Shown here: positions 8,929-12,128 of the stretch, in pieces
How positions within the stretch are numbered: position 1 is the first letter of the stretch
Layout: each line of letters opens with the position of its first letter
Made by a program: the position numbers and the translations under genes
From: Tannerella sp.
GTDB taxonomy: Bacteria; Bacteroidota; Bacteroidia; Bacteroidales; Tannerellaceae
Direction: 5' to 3'
Assembly (NCBI GenBank): GCA_031267485.1
Contig: JAIRYY010000257.1
Coordinates: forward strand, 1-12,128
Length of the DNA stretch: 12,128 nt
Notes under the pieces: generated by a model
Database searches by the model: none
Told to the model about the DNA's origin: nothing
The model's input: only the letters and a program-made list of their open reading frames with translations

Positions 8929-10041
8929 TCATTCTGATTTTTCCGGAGACAAAGGTAGCAAAAAATCGGCGAAAACGGGCAGGTGGTCGCTGTATCCGCC
9001 TTTATAAAACCGGCCGGCGTATTTGCGGAACGGAGACTGTTCGCCGCGGCTGTCCCGGGGGGTGAGCAGGAAGCTACGGACAAATATTTGCGGACTGCCC
9101 TCGCGGAGGTATCTGTTCCAGTTCCGGCTTATCATCATCTGGTCGAGCTGCGACCACTCGCCCTGAAACTTGTGCGAGCCGCCGAAATTCAGCCGGCCCG
9201 GGTCGCCGAACAGGTTTATCAGGCTGTATTCAGCCTTGACGGCGCTTTCCGTCAATATCCGTATGCTTTTATCGCGGGGGTTGTCGTTGAAATCGCCCAT
9301 CACAATGATATTGGCGTCGCCGTTCATTTCAAAAACGGAATCGCATAACCGGCGAAGGCATCCGGCGGCGTCCATGCGGCGCTGCTCCGATTCTTTCTCG
9401 CCTCCCGAACGGGACGGGAAATGGCAGACGAAAATATCCAGCCGCTCGCCGTTAATCACTTCTCCCCACACGTGCAGGATGTCCCGTGAACGTCTGTTTT
9501 TGTCCGTGAACGGTATCCGTTCCGACGAGTGGCCAAGGTAGCGGAACTTATCCCGCTGATAAAGCAGCGCGTTGTTTATCCCGCGGGCGTCGCTTCCCGC
9601 CGTCATGCAATAGCTGTAATGCTGTTCACGGAGCGGCGTGCGGTTCAGCAGGTGCGTCAATACCGTGTCGCTTTCGACCTCGCACAGGCCGCATACGGCA
9701 GGCGTTCCCCATTCCCCGACGGCGCTTATTACCTGCGCGGTCCTGCGCAGATGCAGGCGGTAGCGGCCGGGCGTCCAGCGCATGGCGCCGCCGGGCAGAA
9801 ACTCGTTGTCGTTTTTATGCGGGTCGTCGTACGTGTCGAAAAGATTTTCCACGTTATAGAACATGACGCGGAAGTCGCTCTCTTTATCATTGTTATTATT
9901 GCGGTTATTCGCCGGACTTTTGCCGGAAGTTTCCAGCTGCTGATTCTTATCCGGGCGTTTCTGCGACTGAGCGTTTGAGTTTGTGCATCCCGACAATATC
10001 AGGAGGCAGCAGAGGAACGGCGTAATTTTTTTCAGGGGCAT
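8929..10041 (-). CDS. Endonuclease/exonuclease/phosphatase-fold lipoprotein
   Basis: I choose ATG 10041 (370 aa) over the in-frame ATG 10074. The former has a strong AAGGAG 7 nt upstream and gives a compact lipoprotein signal, MPLKKITPF...LSGC, with Cys19 lipidated; the latter would add 11 residues and overlap the previous gene. An Asn-rich linker (about 46-52) leads to the DNase I-like fold. Catalytic marks, numbered from 10041, are Asn63 in YNVEN, Glu121 in CEVE, His207 in CHFPSR, Asp250 and Asn252 in GDFND, Asp300 in QLDQM, and the terminal SDH (351-353). The full set predicts a Mg2+-dependent phosphoesterase. Whether the substrate is DNA, a phospholipid, a sugar phosphate or another phosphodiester cannot be told. 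The lipoprotein signal places it in the envelope, so scavenging phosphate or nucleic acid outside the cytoplasm is plausible. It starts 1 nt after the upstream stop, so it is translationally coupled. Confidence 0.93.
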   Translation of the reverse strand: MPLKKITPFLCCLLILSGCTNSNAQSQKRPDKNQQLETSGKSPANNRNNNNDKESDFRVMFYNVENLFDTYDDPHKNDNEFLPGGAMRWTPGRYRLHLRRTAQVISAVGEWGTPAVCGLCEVESDTVLTHLLNRTPLREQHYSYCMTAGSDARGINNALLYQRDKFRYLGHSSERIPFTDKNRRSRDILHVWGEVINGERLDIFVCHFPSRSGGEKESEQRRMDAAGCLRRLCDSVFEMNGDANIIVMGDFNDNPRDKSIRILTESAVKAEYSLINLFGDPGRLNFGGSHKFQGEWSQLDQMMISRNWNRYLREGSPQIFVRSFLLTPRDSRGEQSPFRKYAGRFYKGGYSDHLPVFADFLLPLSPEKSE

Positions 10042-10042
10042 T

Positions 10043-11608
10043 TTATTTCTCCTTTTCCCGCGGCACATATTCATAAGCTCCTATTGACGGCCCGTGTTCG
10101 CCGGTAAGCCGGTTAACGCCCAGGCGGTCGACGGGATACAGTTCCGCGACGGCGCGGTCGGCCTTTCCTATGACGGAGGATTCATCATCCGGGCGAAAAT
10201 CAAACACATAATCATATTTGCCGTCCCTGTTTATCCCGCTGCTTTTCATGTATTTCGGGCTTTCGGCAAACAGAACCTCGACGAAACGCCCGTTATCCGT
10301 CCTTTTGGTCTTGACGGCGCAGTGGTTGAAGCGGTAATTGAACGCTTCGTCGTGGCCGCCGACATAATCTTCGCCGGTCAGGAAACGGATTTCGCCGCCG
10401 TATTCCGTCGACAAATCATCCTGCATGTTGCCGTCGATTATGCAGTTGTCGAACCGCGCCTGCTGCAGCGGGAACGTCTGCCCGTCGCCCTCCTCCCCGC
10501 CGGGGACATGATCCGACAGGGTAAGGCACTTCTCAAACCGGCTGGAGAGGTTGCTTATAAAGTTGCCCGGCATGTAATTGGCCATTGTGCAGTGTGAGAA
10601 CTGATATTTCCCGCCCGCAAGCATGACGAGGTACCGGCCGGCATTGCCAAACTCCGTATTGGAGGCTTCGATATGGCAGTTCACGCTCCACAGCGCATTG
10701 CCGTCCATGTTCTTTATCTGCGAGTTGCTTACGGTCATCTTTTTCCGGCCGGTCTCCGACGGTTCAAAGACAAGCCCCGAAATGCCGTTCCTTATCGACG
10801 CGTAATGGAGTTCATTGTCAAAGCTCGAGGCGCGGAAAAACAGCCCGTCCCACTGCGCCGGTACGTTATCGTACGAGATTGAGACGGAATAATGATTCAG
10901 CCGGTCGCCGCGGAACGTGACCGGCCTGTCCCGCGTGCCGTTCACTTTCAGCGTGCCGTCGACCAGCCACCTGGCCTTGCCGTGCATGTAAAAGGCGACG
11001 CCCGGTTCGATGCTGACCGTCACCCCCTCCGGTATCATGACGCTGTCGTAAACCAGGAAAGGCCTTTCCGCCGTAAGCGTCGCGTCGCCCGCAAACGTCG
11101 TCCCGCCCCTCATGATATGCGCGTTCTGTCCGTACGCTTCGAGTTTGACGGACTGCACGGCGCCGTTCGTGACGAACACAATCGAGTCGTATATGACGAA
11201 CGGCGTGTTTTCGCCGTTCGGGTCGACCGTCACCTCGACCATCACGTAAAGGCTGTCGTTTTTCCAGACAGGGATATTGCTGAACAAATCCCCCCTGCGC
11301 CCGTCGACGTTGATACGGAAATTACTTTCCCGCCCGTTCGCCAGCGCGATTCGCTCAATATTCAGCGCCTCGCCGTTCCGGTTGTATATCATGAAATAGC
11401 GGGTCATGGAGCCGACCGTCGTAAACACCGTGTCGAAAGACAGCGTGTCGGTCGAAAACGAGAGCCGGTGATTGGGGCTGACGGAATAATTGTCCATATC
11501 GCTGCACCCCGCCATCATCGCGATTATCAGGCCTGCCGCCCATACCCCCAGCGCCCGTCGGCGCCCGTCAAACCGTAACCCCCGTATGATAAAGTTCTTC
11601 TCCTGCAT
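10043..11608 (-). CDS. Putative lipoprotein with right-handed beta-helix (pectate-lyase-like) repeats
   Basis: The 521-residue form from ATG 11608 has a basic n-region, a hydrophobic stretch and the lipobox AMMAGC with Cys35 followed by SDMD, consistent with an outer-membrane lipoprotein. An upstream in-frame ATG at 11650 would give 535 aa with an implausibly long n-region, and a possible promoter element lies between the two, so 11608 is preferred. Residues about 45-160 form a beta-rich domain (LSFDTVFTTVG..., then FRINVDG). The following roughly 250 residues contain short repeated strand-turn units (PGVAFYMHG, DGTLKVNG, HYASIRNG, SNSQIKNMDGNA, SHCTMANY) typical of right-handed parallel beta-helices. 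The protein closes with the SIGAYEY motif common at the ends of such lipoproteins. No polysaccharide lyase catalytic site is recognisable, so binding or scaffolding is as likely as catalysis. It is the first gene of the operon. Confidence 0.85.
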   Translation of the reverse strand: MQEKNFIIRGLRFDGRRRALGVWAAGLIIAMMAGCSDMDNYSVSPNHRLSFSTDTLSFDTVFTTVGSMTRYFMIYNRNGEALNIERIALANGRESNFRINVDGRRGDLFSNIPVWKNDSLYVMVEVTVDPNGENTPFVIYDSIVFVTNGAVQSVKLEAYGQNAHIMRGGTTFAGDATLTAERPFLVYDSVMIPEGVTVSIEPGVAFYMHGKARWLVDGTLKVNGTRDRPVTFRGDRLNHYSVSISYDNVPAQWDGLFFRASSFDNELHYASIRNGISGLVFEPSETGRKKMTVSNSQIKNMDGNALWSVNCHIEASNTEFGNAGRYLVMLAGGKYQFSHCTMANYMPGNFISNLSSRFEKCLTLSDHVPGGEEGDGQTFPLQQARFDNCIIDGNMQDDLSTEYGGEIRFLTGEDYVGGHDEAFNYRFNHCAVKTKRTDNGRFVEVLFAESPKYMKSSGINRDGKYDYVFDFRPDDESSVIGKADRAVAELYPVDRLGVNRLTGEHGPSIGAYEYVPREKEK

Positions 11609-11634
11609 GTGTGAATCCAATTTTTTTACAGTAT

Positions 11635-11642
11635 TAAAGATA
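11635..11642 (-). promoter_or_regulatory. Weak candidate -7 element for the envelope operon
   Basis: On the minus strand this reads TATCTTTA, seven of eight positions of TAnnTTTG. It would start transcription near 11628, 20 nt before ATG 11608, and would exclude ATG 11650 as a start. There is no clear -33 element. This is a suggestion from position and partial match only. Confidence 0.3.
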
Positions 11643-11650
11643 ACGCGCAT

Positions 11651-11762
11651 ATCCCCGGATTATTGTACGGGCGATTTTCCCGCCGTCCCGCCCCCGTAAT
11701 CGCAAACCCTCCCGGCCTCGCCGGTGACGGGTCCGGTGTTGCGGATGCAAAAAATATTTCTT
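11651..11762. other. GC-rich intergenic stretch upstream of the operon
   Basis: No gene is visible here. It contains a short CCGGC-CTC-GCCGG inverted repeat (11713-11725) and two direct copies of CCGGTG 12 bp apart (11721-11726 and 11733-11738). It then switches abruptly to T-rich sequence at about 11747. On the minus strand TATTTTTTG (around 11750) resembles a -7 element with one extra base. None of these is strong enough to assign a function. Confidence 0.3.
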
Positions 11763-11815
11763 TTTTCTTCTTTTTTTGATACGCTTTTTGTCATTTTCTT
11801 CCTTTTTTGATACGC
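11763..11815 (+). repeat. Two tandem 22-bp direct repeats (shared core TTTTTTGATACGC), 31 bp apart
   Basis: Copy 1 is 11763-11784 and copy 2 is 11794-11815. They agree at 21 of 22 positions, differing only at position 9 (T versus C). Both begin with TTTTCTTC and end with TTTTTTGATACGC. The start-to-start distance of 31 bp is close to three helical turns, so proteins bound to both copies would face the same side of the DNA. They lie about 190-245 bp upstream of the predicted sigma-54 transcription start, a usual distance for activator (enhancer) sites. The repeat is seen directly; the binding role is inferred. Confidence 0.8.
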
Positions 11816-11819
11816 CCGC

Positions 11820-11844
11820 ACAATATTTTACGGCAAAATATTGT
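11820..11844. promoter_or_regulatory. 25-bp perfect palindrome, operator-like
   Basis: Arm ACAATATTTT (11820-11829) and its exact reverse complement AAAATATTGT (11835-11844) flank the spacer ACGGC. It overlaps the place where the -33 element of the following TATATTTG promoter would be, which suits a repressor or activator site. Because seven T follow the second arm start (11844-11850), it could also act as a weak AT-rich intrinsic terminator on the plus strand. The symmetry is certain, the role is not. Confidence 0.6.
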
Positions 11845-11862
11845 TTTTTTGAAATATGTGTT

Positions 11863-11870
11863 TATATTTG
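11863..11870 (+). promoter_or_regulatory. Bacteroides-type -7 promoter element, rightward
   Basis: TATATTTG is a perfect TAnnTTTG match. ATTG at 11840-11843, a 3/4 match to the -33 TTTG, ends 19 nt before it, which is the usual spacing. Transcription would start near 11877 and run rightward through the sigma-54 promoter region toward a gene outside the window. Confidence 0.55.
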
Positions 11871-11980
11871 CAGGCGAAATTCACAAGAAGTTCATGGAAA
11901 ACGAAGCATAATAATATGAATATTTTCTCGCCATCTCACATTCCGTATAACTCCCGTCCAATCCTTTGGATGAGAGGTTT

Positions 11981-11996
11981 TGGCACGATTCTTGCA
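11981..11996 (+). promoter_or_regulatory. Sigma-54 (RpoN) -24/-12 promoter
   Basis: TGGCACG-N4-TTGCA is a complete match to the sigma-54 core consensus TGGCACG-N4-TTGCW. The invariant GG (11982-11983) and GC (11994-11995) are separated by exactly 10 nt. The predicted start of transcription is about 12 nt beyond the GC, near 12007, pointing right. Sigma-54 promoters need an ATPase activator bound upstream; the tandem repeats and the palindrome are candidate sites. The controlled gene begins beyond the window. The match is seen directly; activity is inferred from the known consensus. Confidence 0.75.
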
Positions 11997-12020
11997 GAGA
12001 GAGAGAGAGAGAGAGAGAGA
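11996..12020 (+). repeat. (AG)12 dinucleotide microsatellite covering the predicted transcription start
   Basis: Twelve and a half uninterrupted AG units run from the last base of the sigma-54 -12 element to the A of an ATG at 12020. Perfect dinucleotide tracts this long are rare in bacterial genomes and are prone to slipped-strand length change. Here a length change would alter the initially transcribed sequence and leader, and the frame of any ORF crossing it. Confidence 0.9.
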
Positions 12021-12046
12021 TGGGCAGGTTTACCGCTTAGCTTCAC

Positions 12047-12059
12047 GCGCGCCGCGCGC
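12047..12059. repeat. GCGCGC-C-GCGCGC palindrome
   Basis: A perfect 13-nt palindrome of alternating G and C sits 40-52 nt downstream of the predicted sigma-54 start, inside otherwise AT-rich sequence. The spacer of one base is too short for a closed hairpin with full pairing. It could be a protein site or part of a leader structure. The 60 nt that follow contain no start codon that I can assign to a gene. Confidence 0.4.
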
Positions 12060-12128
12060 ATCATAGGGAAAACTTCCAAAAAAAACAAATATCATTTAAG
12101 AGAATTTTCAATCCATCCGGGTAAATTT

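Noticed and set aside
7579-8937. 452-codon open frame on the plus strand
   Set aside because: It is antisense to the M23 peptidase with its complete zinc site. The residue composition is shadow-like and there is no credible start context.
10892-11578. 228-codon open frame on the plus strand
   Set aside because: It is antisense to the beta-helix lipoprotein, Arg/Val/His-rich and without a recognisable family.
11763-11844. CRISPR array or plasmid-type iterons
   Set aside because: There are only two direct repeat copies plus one palindrome. There is no spacer array, no cas genes, and no replication initiator gene in the window.

Overview
The window looks like part of a Bacteroidota (probably Bacteroidales) chromosome. 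The reasons are a SusC/SusD outer-membrane pair, lipoprotein signal peptides with acidic residues just after the lipobox cysteine, and perfect TAnnTTTG (-7) promoter elements of the Bacteroides primary sigma factor. Shine-Dalgarno sequences are weak or absent at most starts. No species can be named from the sequence. There are no rRNA, tRNA, IS or CRISPR features.

Left part (2-5263, plus strand): the end of a polysaccharide utilization locus. It holds the C-terminal two thirds of a SusC/RagA-type TonB-dependent transporter (cut by the window edge), its SusD/RagB glycan-binding lipoprotein 12 nt downstream, and, after a 156-nt gap with an 11-bp inverted repeat and its own TAnnTTTG promoter, a secreted GH27 glycoside hydrolase. 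The expected logic is that the transporter pair binds and imports an oligosaccharide and the periplasmic GH27 enzyme removes alpha-linked galactose-type residues. Several GH27 sugar-binding positions are non-standard, so the exact substrate is open.

Middle and right part (5287-11608, minus strand): a phosphohexomutase (phosphoglucomutase/phosphomannomutase) with its own promoter, converging tail-to-tail on the GH27 gene. Upstream of it is a tightly packed three-gene set encoding envelope proteins, transcribed in the order beta-helix lipoprotein, endonuclease/exonuclease/phosphatase-fold lipoprotein, M23 metallopeptidase. The gaps are 1 and 6 nt, so it is almost certainly one operon. All three carry export signals, which points to a cell-envelope or periplasmic role.

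Right end (11609-12128): a long, compositionally distinct intergenic region with unusually dense regulatory-looking structure pointing rightward, toward a gene beyond the window. In order it holds two 22-bp tandem repeats (one mismatch) 31 bp apart, a 25-bp perfect palindrome, a perfect TAnnTTTG element, a perfect sigma-54 (-24/-12) promoter TGGCACG-N4-TTGCA, a (AG)12 dinucleotide repeat that begins in the -12 element and covers the predicted transcription start, and a GCGCGC-C-GCGCGC palindrome. The most interesting hypothesis in the window is a sigma-54, enhancer-dependent promoter whose initial transcribed region is a length-variable microsatellite, a possible phase-variation switch.
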